Positions 1 through 7,850 of a stretch of DNA of 64,000 nucleotides are shown here, one piece after another. Each line of letters opens with the position of its first letter. Within the stretch, counting starts at the first letter, position 1. Under the pieces are notes generated by a model that searched no databases, had not been told where the DNA came from, and saw only the letters and a program-made list of their open reading frames with translations. The stretch is from Azohydromonas australica DSM 1124 (GTDB taxonomy: Bacteria; Pseudomonadota; Gammaproteobacteria; Burkholderiales; Burkholderiaceae_C): contig NZ_AUMO01000037.1 in the NCBI RefSeq assembly GCF_000430725.1, positions 62,001 through 126,000 on the forward strand, in the 5' to 3' direction. A program made the position numbers and the translations under genes.

Positions 1-2
1 AG

Positions 3-617
3 CTGCAAAAGCGTCAGCCGCGCGACCTCTGCTACGAAGCCTTCGCCATCCTGCACTCGGGCCGCAGCAAGACACCCGTCTTCGTCGTGGAAAGGCTCAC
101 CGCGGCGCAGCTGGCCGACGCCAGCGACGAGGAGCGGACCAACCGCTTCTTCGCCGACACGCGCCTGCCCAGTGCCGAGCGCGCCACGCTGGACGACTAC
201 AAGGGCAGCGGCTTCGACCGCGGCCACATGGCGCCCGCGGCCGACATGCCCAACCCCACCGCCATGGCGCAGTCGTTTTCGCTGGCCAACATGGTCCCGC
301 AGGCCCCCGAGAACAACCGCAAGCTCTGGGCCGGACTTGAGAACGACACCCGGCGCTATGTGCGCCGCGCGAAAGGCGCGGTCTATGTCTTCACCGGGCC
401 GGTGTACGGCGCCAGTGGCGCACAGGTCATCGGAGCCGGCCGAGTATGGGTGCCTTCACACCTTTTCAAGCTGGTCTATGACCAACAGGCGAACCGAGCC
501 TGGGCGCATTGGAGCGAGAACAGCAACGAGGCTCGCGCGGGCAAGCCCATCACCTACGCCGAGCTCGTGCGGCGCACCGGCATCGAGTTCCTGCCCGGCA
601 TCTCGCCCAACGACTGA
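3..617 (+). CDS. DNA/RNA non-specific endonuclease, 5' end outside window
   Basis: The reading frame is open from base 3 without a start, so the N-terminus lies upstream of the window. The visible part carries the family signature DRGHMAPAADM, in which the His of DRGH is the general base of NucA/EndoG-type nucleases, followed by NMVPQAPENNRKLW, which supplies the metal-binding Asn. The stretch before position 87 (CYEAFAILHSG) also matches family proteins, so a GTG at 87 is not the real start. Family members are Mg-dependent and usually exported or periplasmic; any signal peptide would be in the missing part. Downstream comes a convergent small exported protein. The family call is secure; the biological role is unknown. 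Confidence 0.9.
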   Translation: MQKRQPRDLCYEAFAILHSGRSKTPVFVVERLTAAQLADASDEERTNRFFADTRLPSAERATLDDYKGSGFDRGHMAPAADMPNPTAMAQSFSLANMVPQAPENNRKLWAGLENDTRRYVRRAKGAVYVFTGPVYGASGAQVIGAGRVWVPSHLFKLVYDQQANRAWAHWSENSNEARAGKPITYAELVRRTGIEFLPGISPND

Positions 618-688
618 AACGCGCGAGCCGCCGCCTTGGCCGGCTGCAGTGGCCGAGCCGACGCCGGTCCCGGAGTCCAGTAGGAGCG

Positions 689-994
689 TCAGCAGCCCGC
701 GTAGTTCTTCCTGCCGCTGCTCGTGATGGTGTAGGTCCCGCCGCGGGGGCCGACATGGCAAGTCGGTGATCCGGGCGACGCAGGCATGCGCTCGGCGTCC
801 CGCGTGGTCTGGGCACCGGACGCCAGGCTGGTCGGGGGTGGCGAGGGCGCCAGCTGCGCGCGGTGGCAGTGGTAGTCGCCGGTCTTGCGGTTGTGGTGGC
901 AGCCCTCGGCGTTCAGGCCGCCGCCGTGCGCGCCAGCTTGCGACGACACGGCGACGAGACCCGCGGCGGCAAGCAGCAGCAGGCATTTCATCAT
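689..994 (-). CDS. small exported His/Cys-rich YHYH-like protein
   Basis: The protein has 101 residues and starts at tandem ATG codons with a purine-rich ribosome site (GAGG, AGAGGG) just upstream. Residues 1-22 are a typical signal peptide ending ...SSQAGA. After it comes a block of Cys and His (HGGGLNAEGCHHNRKTGDYH, about 23-42) resembling the YHYH/CHRD-like metal-binding motif seen in small periplasmic proteins. The C-terminus contains GPRGGTYTITSSGRKNY, a short motif common in surface or phage-associated small proteins. Cysteines lie at about 32, 43, 79 and 101. A periplasmic metal-binding role is inferred only. It converges on the endonuclease gene. Confidence 0.7.
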   Translation of the reverse strand: MMKCLLLLAAAGLVAVSSQAGAHGGGLNAEGCHHNRKTGDYHCHRAQLAPSPPPTSLASGAQTTRDAERMPASPGSPTCHVGPRGGTYTITSSGRKNYAGC

Positions 995-1621
995 CCCTCT
1001 GATCCTCCCCACCAAGGGTACGCGATGCCCCGATGGGCGGCGCCGCGAACGACGAACTCCTGCGGGAGGCCATGCGTACGCCATCGTGTCCCTGCGAAGT
1101 TGAGGTTGTTGGAAAGCGAGGCGCTGTCGCGTACCCGTGACCGGGCTGCCGGATACCGGAGCTGGCGTTGCCTCGTAGGTCGGACGCGGCCACCGCCTCC
1201 TGATGCGCGCAGCCTCGTGTCCCATGACTGCCGTTGGCGCTCAGGATGGCCCAATCGCAACGACCCATGGAGGCCGCCGTGCACGGCGCGAGGCCGGAAA
1301 CAGAAGTCGGTTGCGAGCCCGCCGGACAGGCGCCGCATCGATGCTGGGCGGCCCGGAAACGGGTACTACACCGCGCAGGAAGGGAGCAAACGCCCGCCCT
1401 GGCCGCCCGAGGCCATCCTACGGCCGCAGTCCTCGTCGCGGACTCTGGGCTTACCCGATGCCTCGACTTCAGGAAGTGCCCCGAGGGAGCAAGCCCAGGC
1501 GCAAGGCGTCTTGTGCCATGGGGCCGCGTTGGCCCGGATGCAGGGAAAACGCAGGCCATGGCATGTTTGCGTGGACACCGCCATCACGGTGCGACAACAA
1601 AACCATCGAGGGGGAAAGCAG
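995..1621. other. gene-free region, 627 bp
   Basis: This stretch separates the divergent genes at 689-994 and 1622-2152. Open frames exist in several phases, as expected at this GC content, but none has a plausible start with a ribosome site or a recognisable domain. It must hold the two divergent promoters; no strong hairpin, repeat or RNA gene was seen. Confidence 0.5.
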
Positions 1622-2152
1622 ATGGTTCGATCTCACCTGGCCGCGGCCCTGGCGCTCGCTGCCACGTGCAGCCTGCCTGCATGGAGCCAGGAAGCGACCG
1701 CCCAGCGCATCGCCGAGGTGGCTTTGCAGGGGAACGCCGGCGCTGCACGGGCCTTCCAGGCCGCGATCCAGATGTTCACCGAGCTGGACAGCGGCGGCGT
1801 CCAGCGCGTGGTGGCCAGGGACCCCGGCGACGAGCTGCAGGTGCGTCTCGTGCGCCGGCGCCTGCGCGACATCCGCAACGCCGTCCTGCTTGGCGGGCTC
1901 GCAGGCCCGGGACACGTTCCTGGCCGCGACGTGCTGGCGCTGGGGCGGCTGGGTGGGGCCACGCCGGGCAGCCTCCTCGTGAGCTACCGCGACGTCCCGG
2001 CCGGCGGCGAGCTCGCCTACTACAGCCGGGACACCGCGCCGGTGGCCGCCCTGCACGCCTGGTTCGATGCGCTGGCCGCGGACCCCAGCGCCGACGCCGT
2101 CGTGGCCCACCTCCCGGGCCGCCACCGCAGTCCTGCTCCCGGGCGCAGGTAG
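1622..2152 (+). CDS. exported protein of the family often labelled aspartate carbamoyltransferase-like
   Basis: The ATG at 1622 is preceded by a GAGGGGGAAAG ribosome site, and the protein (176 aa) begins with a signal peptide cut near SLPAWSQ. The body (MFTELDSGGVQRVVARD, then YRDVPAGGELAYYSRD and LHAWFDAL) matches small periplasmic proteins common in Burkholderiales that databases often misname aspartate carbamoyltransferase; they lack the catalytic fold of that enzyme. No function is established for the family. The usual His-rich C-terminus appears degraded here, and the tail after ADAVVAH is basic and proline-rich, so the 3' end may be damaged. A longer upstream extension of the frame is rejected because it lacks coding character. 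Confidence 0.65.
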   Translation: MVRSHLAAALALAATCSLPAWSQEATAQRIAEVALQGNAGAARAFQAAIQMFTELDSGGVQRVVARDPGDELQVRLVRRRLRDIRNAVLLGGLAGPGHVPGRDVLALGRLGGATPGSLLVSYRDVPAGGELAYYSRDTAPVAALHAWFDALAADPSADAVVAHLPGRHRSPAPGRR

Positions 2153-2457
2153 CACGGCCCGCCGGCACCTGCGCAATGGACGACGCGGTGATCCAAGCCA
2201 CGCGGCAGATCAGCTCCGTGGTCGGCGTGCTGCCCACGGTGCGGCTGGTGGGCCACACCGGCGCGCGGCATGGCAACTTCTCGGGTGCACGTCCTGCACA
2301 TCCTGCTGGCGCGGCCACGCTGACCGCAGCGGGCACCGGGGCGGGACCAGAAGCACAGCGCTGACCTCCACCGGTCCAGCGCCCAGCAGCACAACGGCCT
2401 TGCGGTGAATCGGTCTGGCAGGCTACCGCCCACCCTGGAGAAAGGAAGCCCAGGCCT
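2153..2457. other. gene-free region, 305 bp
   Basis: This stretch lies between two genes that end towards each other. Nothing convincing was found on either strand; short open frames here have no ribosome site and no recognisable motif. Confidence 0.4.
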
Positions 2458-2652
2458 TCAGCCGACGTGAGCGGCAGGCTCTGTTGGCTGGCGCGGCTCC
2501 AGCGGAGCTTCGGTGAAGAGCCGTGCCGCGTCGCTCCAGTCACACTCGGCCTCCACTCGCCTGAGCGCATCGACCGACGACTCTCCCAGATTTTCGAACT
2601 TCGAACTTTTCACGATCCGCCTGCGCCGGAACACGGTTCTCAACAGCGACAT
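2458..2652 (-). CDS. small hypothetical protein
   Basis: The 64-residue protein begins with a basic stretch (LLRTVFRRRRIVKSS), followed by an acidic helix (ESSVDALRRVEAECDWSDAARLF). The start is supported by GGGAGGACGAC placed directly before the ATG. No family is recognised. The gene lies downstream of korA on the same strand with a gap of about 150 bp and could be the last member of that transcription unit. Confidence 0.5.
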   Translation of the reverse strand: MSLLRTVFRRRRIVKSSKFENLGESSVDALRRVEAECDWSDAARLFTEAPLEPRQPTEPAAHVG

Positions 2653-2805
2653 GTCGTCCTCCCGCCCTTACTTCGCCGCTCCAAAGATTGGCGCCGATTT
2701 CAATTACGGAAGGATGACAAGTTGCGCCGGCGCGTCAGGGCGCTGCCCTTCACCTGCGGGCCCCGATCCATGGCGACCGGTCCCAGGCAGCCCTGGCAGA
2801 TGGCG

Positions 2806-3120
2806 TCAGCACGAGTCGCCCTGGGCCTTGGCCCGTGCGCGCGCCTGCGCCTCCATCTCCCGCACCTGCTGCGCCAGCTCGGGCGGCAGCCATACCTCGA
2901 CGCGCTCCCAGTTTCTCGGGACGTCCTGGGCAGCGGCCAGCACCCGGTCGACGATGGCACCCACGCGCGGCTGCGTGAGCCGGTGCCGTTCGGCGACCAG
3001 GAACTTGGGCACCCCGTCCACCAGCACCTCCCGCGCGATCGCAATGCTTTCCGGGGTCATCTTCCCCAGCCGTTCTCTGAGGCTGTCGAACTCCTCGGCC
3101 TTCATGGAAACCTTCGTCAT
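2806..3120 (-). CDS. korA: KorA/TrfB-type transcriptional repressor
   Basis: The 104-residue protein aligns by eye with KorA (TrfB) of IncP plasmids over its length. SIAIAREVLVDGVPKFLVAE matches TIEIARGVLV(D/E)GKP, the segment LTQPRVGAIVDRVLAAAQD matches the KorA recognition-helix region LTRGAVSQAVHRVWAAF, and WERVEVWLPPE matches the dimerisation part. KorA represses plasmid backbone promoters in concert with KorB, and a KorB-type ParB is encoded at 62847-63941. The ATG at 3120 is chosen because AAAGGA stands 5 bases upstream; a longer version starting at 3180 lacks support. It lies at the distal end of the minus-strand backbone gene train, which is unusual because IncP korA sits next to incC-korB. 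Confidence 0.8.
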   Translation of the reverse strand: MTKVSMKAEEFDSLRERLGKMTPESIAIAREVLVDGVPKFLVAERHRLTQPRVGAIVDRVLAAAQDVPRNWERVEVWLPPELAQQVREMEAQARARAKAQGDSC

Positions 3121-3224
3121 CGATGTCCTTTGTTCAGGCTGGCCGGAAAGCGTACCTGGGCGACGGAGGGACGGTTTCAATGGTGTTGGCCACGGCGCTG
3201 GACCGGCCGGGAACCCGTACTGTC

Positions 3225-3584
3225 CTATTCATCCGGCAAGCAAATCCGGTAGTTCAAGCCCAGGACCTTGCGCGCCTCTTCGATCTGCTCCACCGTCGCC
3301 ACTGGCGGAATCACGCAACAGCTGACCTCCAGAGAGAACTCTTTCCACGCCTTCAACAGCGCCTTCTCGGCTTCCCAAGCTTGGCGACTCGGATAGCAGC
3401 AGCCACCACCTTCCTCCGGGCGCAAGGTGGCCTTGTCCACGCGGCCGATACCGGCACATGTCAGCCATTTCGTTCCGACGGCATCGATGGACACGTCCCG
3501 GGGCGCGTCTTTCGATCTGGCAGGCACGAACCACAGCAGGCCGCCCTTCGTGAACTTCGCGTTCTGACCGACACCTGTGTTCAC
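3225..3584 (-). CDS. conserved plasmid-type hypothetical protein
   Basis: The protein has 119 aa. Its start overlaps the stop of the upstream gene as ATGA, which indicates translational coupling. The sequence contains a Gly-Cys rich loop (EEGGGCCYPSRQAWEAEKAL) and ends in a predicted helix (ATVEQIEEARKVLGL). No enzyme motif is recognised. Its position inside the coupled backbone train suggests a plasmid maintenance or host-interaction role, which is inference only. Confidence 0.65.
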   Translation of the reverse strand: MNTGVGQNAKFTKGGLLWFVPARSKDAPRDVSIDAVGTKWLTCAGIGRVDKATLRPEEGGGCCYPSRQAWEAEKALLKAWKEFSLEVSCCVIPPVATVEQIEEARKVLGLNYRICLPDE

Positions 3585-4351
3585 GGCCGCTCCTCATCGC
3601 TGTCAATGGGTGCGAGGCGCGTGCGCCGGCGCCGGCGCCGGCGCCGCTCCATCTCCGCCAACAGCAGCCCACCCGCCTGTTCCAACATCCGCTCCGCGGT
3701 CGAAGGCTTCCACCACTGCGCCGGCAGGGGCCAAAGCCGCGGCGGCTCCTTCGCCACGTCGTCCGGGTCGATGCTGCTGACGGCGTAGCAGGCGGCGGCC
3801 ACCGCGAGCTCTCCCTCGGTGTACTGGTCGTCGTGCTCCGGTGTCCAGCCCTCGACATCGAACTGCCGCAGGCGCTCGGCCAGCACGTCGCGCGCGGCGA
3901 GCAGCGGCTGCAGCTGCGGGTCGGCATCAGCGGCGCGACGCCGCTGGCGCGTGGCGGACGGCAATGCGCCGCGCAGCAGCACCGCCGCCAGGCGGCGCAT
4001 GCCTTCGCCGGCTTCATCATCCTGCAGCGCCAGCAAGGCCGTGCGTGCGGCCGTGTGCAGTCCTTCCCGGGCCTGCTGTTCGTCGCGGATGGCCCGCTCC
4101 CTTGAAAGCATCTCCGCGTCGATGCGCGCGTGCGCTTCAGCCACGGTGCACGCCTGCGCGCAAGGCTCGTCGCACTCGGCGTCGCAGCCCGGACATGGCC
4201 CTGTGTAGTAGTCGCCATCGAAGGCCCACAAGGCCTTGAGCAGCGCGCCGTCGCTGGGGTGGTGCACCTCGCGCTCGCCGGCCCAGTTGCACACGGCCTC
4301 GTACAGTGCTTCAAGGCGCTGCAGCCGGTTGCCGTCGCCATTGTCTTTCAT
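3581..4351 (-). CDS. phage/plasmid hypothetical with dATP/dGTP pyrophosphohydrolase-like C-terminus
   Basis: The ATG at 4351 (256 aa) is chosen because GAAGGAG sits six bases upstream. The N-terminal half has a Cys cluster (CPGCDAECDEPCAQAC) suggestive of metal binding. The C-terminal half contains WTPEHDDQYTEGELAVAAA and, later, LPAQWWKPSTAERMLEQAGG, a pattern I associate with phage proteins related to MazG-like or dATP/dGTP diphosphohydrolases. The enzyme assignment is tentative. An Arg run before the C-terminus (RRRRRRRR) comes from a low-complexity GCC/GGC tract at about 3630-3650. The stop overlaps the next gene by four bases. Confidence 0.6.
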   Translation of the reverse strand: MKDNGDGNRLQRLEALYEAVCNWAGEREVHHPSDGALLKALWAFDGDYYTGPCPGCDAECDEPCAQACTVAEAHARIDAEMLSRERAIRDEQQAREGLHTAARTALLALQDDEAGEGMRRLAAVLLRGALPSATRQRRRAADADPQLQPLLAARDVLAERLRQFDVEGWTPEHDDQYTEGELAVAAACYAVSSIDPDDVAKEPPRLWPLPAQWWKPSTAERMLEQAGGLLLAEMERRRRRRRRTRLAPIDSDEERP

Positions 4352-4432
4352 CGTTGCTCCTTCATCCATTGCAGGCCCTGGTCGCGAACAAATCAAGCTG
4401 CGCCGCTTCCTGCTGACGGCCAAGCTCCGCAG

Positions 4433-4624
4433 TCACGGCACCAGGTGCAGGCTCCCTGCCATCCTTGCCTGAAAGGGCCGGCCGTTGACCGTCCAGACGG
4501 TTTCGCCGCGCCGCGCGTCGTAGCGGTAGGCAACGGCTGCGGCGAGCCCGTGGCCAGCCTGCCGCAGTGCCTGCCGGAACTCCTGGTGGGACACCAGGCG
4601 GACTTGCGCAGAGCGGGTGTCCAT
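4433..4624 (-). CDS. small hypothetical protein
   Basis: The 63-residue protein (LVSHQEFRQALRQAGHG, then GETVWTVNGRPFQARMAG) has no recognised family. Its ATG follows the stop of a possible 34-aa frame by three bases, so translation may be coupled; an independent ribosome site is not evident. It belongs to the continuous minus-strand train. Confidence 0.45.
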   Translation of the reverse strand: MDTRSAQVRLVSHQEFRQALRQAGHGLAAAVAYRYDARRGETVWTVNGRPFQARMAGSLHLVP

Positions 4625-4627
4625 GGC

Positions 4628-4732
4628 TCACGCAGGATCGGCCAGGACCACAAGCCGGGCAGGCAGTGGCTGCGGTGCCGCACACGGCGGCCGGGAAGCA
4701 CCGCGCGCAGTGGTTGAAGTGGACAACGTCAT
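4628..4732 (-). CDS. possible very small coupled gene
   Basis: A 34-codon frame starts with an ATGA overlapping the end of the gene at 4729-5016 and stops three bases before the next ATG, so it fills the gap in the train exactly. A second frame in the same stretch is Cys-rich (HCARCF ... ACPACG) but has no start codon. The position is suggestive, but the sequence is too short to judge. Confidence 0.25.
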   Translation of the reverse strand: MTLSTSTTARGASRPPCAAPQPLPARLVVLADPA

Positions 4733-5016
4733 TTCAGCCTTTCGATACCTGTGGAAGGCGAGGCGGACGCGGGCGCCAGCGGCAGATCCCGCGCGATGAA
4801 GGAATCGGGCTCGTCGGGCAGTGGCTCGCACACGGGGCAGACCCCGCGGCTGGATCGCTCCACGGCCACGGCAGCGAGCAGGGCCGCGGTTCGCTCGGGT
4901 TGCTCGCGCTCGAAGGCCCTGCAGCCCATGGCCGCCAGCGCCACCGTGCCGCCGCGGCGCTGCCAGTGCTGGCAACGGCGGCACTGGCCTGTGGCACCTG
5001 GGAGGCTGGTGGTCAT
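4729..5016 (-). CDS. small zinc-finger-like hypothetical protein
   Basis: The 95-residue protein has a Cys pair near the N-terminus (CRRCQHW), another single Cys (GCRAFERE) and a third group (GVCPVCEPLP), so it may bind zinc. GGGAGGAGC lies upstream of the ATG, which also overlaps the stop of the preceding gene (ATGA). CRRCQHW resembles the short CxxC motif of small plasmid- and phage-encoded regulators; the function is unknown. Confidence 0.6.
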   Translation of the reverse strand: MTTSLPGATGQCRRCQHWQRRGGTVALAAMGCRAFEREQPERTAALLAAVAVERSSRGVCPVCEPLPDEPDSFIARDLPLAPASASPSTGIERLK

Positions 5017-5324
5017 GCTTCTTTGCTCCTCCCGGTCGGGTGCCTGGCTCCAGCAGCACCAGGCGCGGCGTCGGGCTTGCTGAAGTCCTTGGCCATGACC
5101 TGCCGCTTATGGGTGCCGTAGCCGAAGCCAGCAAGGCACGACAGGCGGTAGAAGCCGCAGCGCATGCGCTTGAGCTCGGCGTCGAACTTCTCGCGCGCTT
5201 CGTCGTCGTCGCGCGCATCAAAGTAGGAGCGGCCGGACTTCAGGCCGAAAGCCGCTTCCCAGCTGGACCTGTTGTGGTCCGTCGCCGGGTTGCCGGTGCC
5301 CCGGTACTTCTCGATGTAGTACAT
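5013..5324 (-). CDS. hypothetical backbone protein
   Basis: The protein has 103 aa. It begins MYYIEKYRGTGNPATDHNRS and has an acidic centre (YFDARDDDEAREKFDAELKR). GGGGAGCG precedes the ATG. The sequence is coding-like and fits the coupled train with a four-base overlap to the next gene, but no family is recognised. Confidence 0.6.
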   Translation of the reverse strand: MYYIEKYRGTGNPATDHNRSSWEAAFGLKSGRSYFDARDDDEAREKFDAELKRMRCGFYRLSCLAGFGYGTHKRQVMAKDFSKPDAAPGAAGARHPTGRSKEA

Positions 5325-5350
5325 GGCGCTCCCCGGTGAAGAAGGTCAGG

Positions 5351-5968
5351 TCAGGCTGGCGCCTGGTCCTCGTGCTTCCCGGCCAGGGCACCAGGCGCCG
5401 GGATAGCGCGCAGCGCCCGCTCGCGCCAGCCACCGGGACGGGCGAATTCATGCTCGCCGATGCCGCCCGGAGCGGCCGCCTGCTCCACCAGTGCCAGCAG
5501 CGCGGCGTTGTGCTCCTGCAGGTCTTTCACCCGCTGCTGTACAGCGCGCAGCCTGTCCTCGGTGCGCAGCAGCGAACGCGACACCTCGTGCAGCTCTTGA
5601 CGCATGACCGCCAGCAGCGGGGCCTTGAAGGCTTCGGCGGCGATCTCGGTCGTAGTGGGCGTCGGCGGCGCAGCTTTCCAGGCATCGAGCCCACTCCAAC
5701 CCGCGCACCCTTCGGCGCAGGCCTGCGCGCGCATCGACAGCGCGGCGAGATCCAGCCGGCGCAAACCCGCCGCGGCCAGGTCGAACACACCCGGGCTGCT
5801 GTCCGCCACTGCCAGCCCGTAGCACTCCGCCATGCGGTACTTCGAGCAGCCGCGCCAGTCCGTGCCGGGAGTGAACGCGTTGAGCGCCTGGGCAATGTGC
5901 CGGGCGTCGATACCGCGCACGGCGGTCATGAACCTGTCGAAGCCGGCAAGTACAGGATCGGTATTCAT
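5351..5968 (-). CDS. hypothetical protein with C-terminal coiled coil
   Basis: The ATG at 5968 (205 aa) overlaps the stop of a 46-aa gene as ATGA and has GGAG upstream. The first 110 residues are mixed (DWRGCSKYRMAECYGLAVAD). A long helical segment follows (LLAVMRQELHEVSRSLLRTE and onwards), with a heptad pattern typical of a coiled coil. The tail is low in order. The upstream extension of this frame is rejected because it overlaps other supported genes. Confidence 0.6.
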   Translation of the reverse strand: MNTDPVLAGFDRFMTAVRGIDARHIAQALNAFTPGTDWRGCSKYRMAECYGLAVADSSPGVFDLAAAGLRRLDLAALSMRAQACAEGCAGWSGLDAWKAAPPTPTTTEIAAEAFKAPLLAVMRQELHEVSRSLLRTEDRLRAVQQRVKDLQEHNAALLALVEQAAAPGGIGEHEFARPGGWRERALRAIPAPGALAGKHEDQAPA

Positions 5969-6105
5969 GGCTGCTCCAGGTGGTGGGTGATAGAGACCAG
6001 GGAAGGAGAGCCCAGCGCGATGCGGCCAAGCTCCCTCTGGCTGAACTGCGCCAGCAGCGCACGCTCGGCCTCGGCCTGCTGGTGAAGATCGGTCAGGGTG
6101 TTCAT
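5965..6105 (-). CDS. 46-aa hypothetical protein
   Basis: This short gene is supported by its position. Its start lies two bases after the stop of the upstream gene and its stop overlaps the next ATG. The product (MNTLTDLHQQAEAERALLAQ...) is an amphipathic helix followed by a short tail. It has no recognised family. Confidence 0.5.
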   Translation of the reverse strand: MNTLTDLHQQAEAERALLAQFSQRELGRIALGSPSLVSITHHLEQP

Positions 6106-6107
6106 GG

Positions 6108-6428
6108 TCAGCGTTCCGCGGTGCACTGGAGGTCAGCCAGCTTGCTGAGGGCGTCGGCAGCGGCGCTTCGGTCGCCCGCTGCCAGGAGCCGGCGGGCTTC
6201 GTCACCCAAGCGGCGGGCCTCGCGGCTGTCCTCCCAGCGACCAACCTCCCCGCCATTGCGGCGCGGTGCGCTGCTGGTGATGGCAGCCGGAAGCCAACCC
6301 ACGCGCCGCAGCGCCGGGCTCCTGGCGAACATGGCGGCGGTCCCCGCAATCACGCGCAGGTGCTCCAGGGCCAGGAAGCGCGTGACGCCGCCGTGATGCA
6401 TACCCCGGTGTTGTGCGGCTGCTCCCAT
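6108..6428 (-). CDS. hypothetical helical protein
   Basis: The ATG at 6428 (106 aa) is used because CCGGAGG lies six bases upstream; the longer open frame to 6599 overlaps another supported gene. The C-terminal half is an Ala/Arg/Asp-rich helical segment (DSREARRLGDEARRLLAAGD) resembling a tetratricopeptide-like hairpin. No function can be assigned. Confidence 0.5.
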   Translation of the reverse strand: MGAAAQHRGMHHGGVTRFLALEHLRVIAGTAAMFARSPALRRVGWLPAAITSSAPRRNGGEVGRWEDSREARRLGDEARRLLAAGDRSAAADALSKLADLQCTAER

Positions 6429-6429
6429 G

Positions 6430-6645
6430 TCAGCCTCCGGCGGGTTTGCTGCCCTGCTGGGCAGAACCGCGGAAACGTTCCGCATGTACCGCGTCAGAGA
6501 AAACGACCGCCTCCCAGCGGAGCAGGTTCCAGGCTTGGCATTGCTGCCGGAACGCCTGCCGGGCAGCGTCTGGGCCATCGCTGTCCCACAGGGCCGCAAT
6601 GCGCGCGGCCTCCTTCTTGATGTCAGCGGGTGAGATGGCGGGCAT
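6430..6645 (-). CDS. small hypothetical protein
   Basis: The ATG at 6645 (71 aa) has AGGAG about seven bases upstream. The product begins MPAISPADIKKEAARIAALW and continues with an aromatic segment (CQAWNLLRWEAVVFSDAVHA). The stop is one base from the next start. It is a member of the coupled train with unknown function. Confidence 0.5.
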   Translation of the reverse strand: MPAISPADIKKEAARIAALWDSDGPDAARQAFRQQCQAWNLLRWEAVVFSDAVHAERFRGSAQQGSKPAGG

Positions 6646-6788
6646 GGCTTGGCTCCTGTTCAGGCGGCGCGCTGGGCGCCGTGCAGCAGTTGCTCCGGGG
6701 TGAGGCCGTCGATGCACTGCAGGTCTCGTAGCGCAGCACCAGCGCGGCGCGAGAGGTCGGCGGCCCGGCGCGCGGCCGGGCCGGTTGG

Positions 6789-7850
6789 TCAGGCAACGCA
6801 GGCAGGCTCTATCGCGCCAGCCTTGACCGCGATCTCGCGCACTGCGTCCCAGGCCTTGAGCTTCAGACCCTCACCAGCACCGAACCACGCCGAAGTCATG
6901 CGCGTGTCGTCGCTGCGCCCGCGTTCGTGGTCCACGTAGTCCGTCACCGCGTTGAGCAGTGCCCACGCATTGGCGTTGCCGCACAGGTCGGCGCCGATCT
7001 GCTCGCCGCCGAACAGGCCCATCAGCCGCTTGTAGCCCCGGCTGGCGCGCACATCCGCCACCGGCTTGCCCTTGGGTGTGGCCTGGACGGAGAGCAGCAG
7101 ATCGGCCATGAACTTGTCGGCCTGCGCCTCGCTCACCGCAACCTCGGCCAGCAGCCGCGCCTCCACAAGCCAGCGCTCCCACACGGAAGCGACGATGCCC
7201 AGTTGCTGGCGCACCGCCTCGCCGTCGAACTTCTGCACGTGCGGGACTCGCACGCACTGCACGACGGCCCCTTCGGTCTTGTCGGCCTCGGTCTGCCCCA
7301 GGCCGGCCGCGCCGGCGGCCATCGTCAGCGTGTTGTGGCAGACCACGCGCACCGCCGTGAACTTGGCAACCGTGGCCATGGTCCCGTCGTAGCTCGTCGC
7401 CAGCAGCACATAGGGCCGCACCACGTCGTGGCCGATCACCGGGGCGCCGTCGCTCACCTTCGCGAGCCCCCACACGCGCCGGCCCTCGGCCAGGACGCCT
7501 GCGGTTTCCAGGCTGAAGCCGCCCAGGTCGGCGAGCTTGCCGAAGAACTCCAGGACCTCGCCCGGCTGCACCACACGATAGTCCTTGGCGACCACGGACA
7601 GCGGCGCCCCGGTGTCCGAGCGGTAGAGCACGTCCCGGCCCGCCATCGCCTCGATGCGGTCCGAGGCGCCGGCATGGGCACGCTGGAACAGCACCGGCGT
7701 GCGCTGGACCGTGTACGCCAGCCCGGCCTCATGGCGCCAGGTTTCGAGGTCGGCGCCGGCCGTCAGGCGCTGTCCGAGCTTGTGCCAGGGAGCCTCACCG
7801 ACATAGGCGATGGCGGCTTGGCCGGTGGTGGTGTCGATCAGGTGTGCCAT
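6789..7850 (-). CDS. DUF932 domain protein (phage/plasmid-like TIGR03299 type)
   Basis: The protein has 353 aa. The ATG at 7850 follows GGAGATAACC directly, so the longer open frame to 7892 is not used. The N-terminal GQAAIAYVGEAPWHKLGQRL, the central RVVQPGEVLEFFG and the segment VRVVCHNTLTMA are hallmarks of the DUF932 family encoded on plasmids and phages; its biochemical function is not established. It is the promoter-proximal gene of the minus-strand train. A divergent ParB-like gene was next to it before an insertion sequence cut it. In the same frame after the stop about 40 codons stay open, but no start codon is present. Confidence 0.85.
   Translation of the reverse strand: MAHLIDTTTGQAAIAYVGEAPWHKLGQRLTAGADLETWRHEAGLAYTVQRTPVLFQRAHAGASDRIEAMAGRDVLYRSDTGAPLSVVAKDYRVVQPGEVLEFFGKLADLGGFSLETAGVLAEGRRVWGLAKVSDGAPVIGHDVVRPYVLLATSYDGTMATVAKFTAVRVVCHNTLTMAAGAAGLGQTEADKTEGAVVQCVRVPHVQKFDGEAVRQQLGIVASVWERWLVEARLLAEVAVSEAQADKFMADLLLSVQATPKGKPVADVRASRGYKRLMGLFGGEQIGADLCGNANAWALLNAVTDYVDHERGRSDDTRMTSAWFGAGEGLKLKAWDAVREIAVKAGAIEPACVA

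Noticed and set aside
863-2152. Long frame upstream of the exported protein at 1622
   Set aside because: The upstream part overlaps the supported gene at 689-994 on the other strand and lacks coding character, and a good ribosome site and signal peptide place the start at 1622.
6661-6788. Open extension after the DUF932 stop codon in the same frame
   Set aside because: It contains no start codon, and read-through cannot be shown from sequence.
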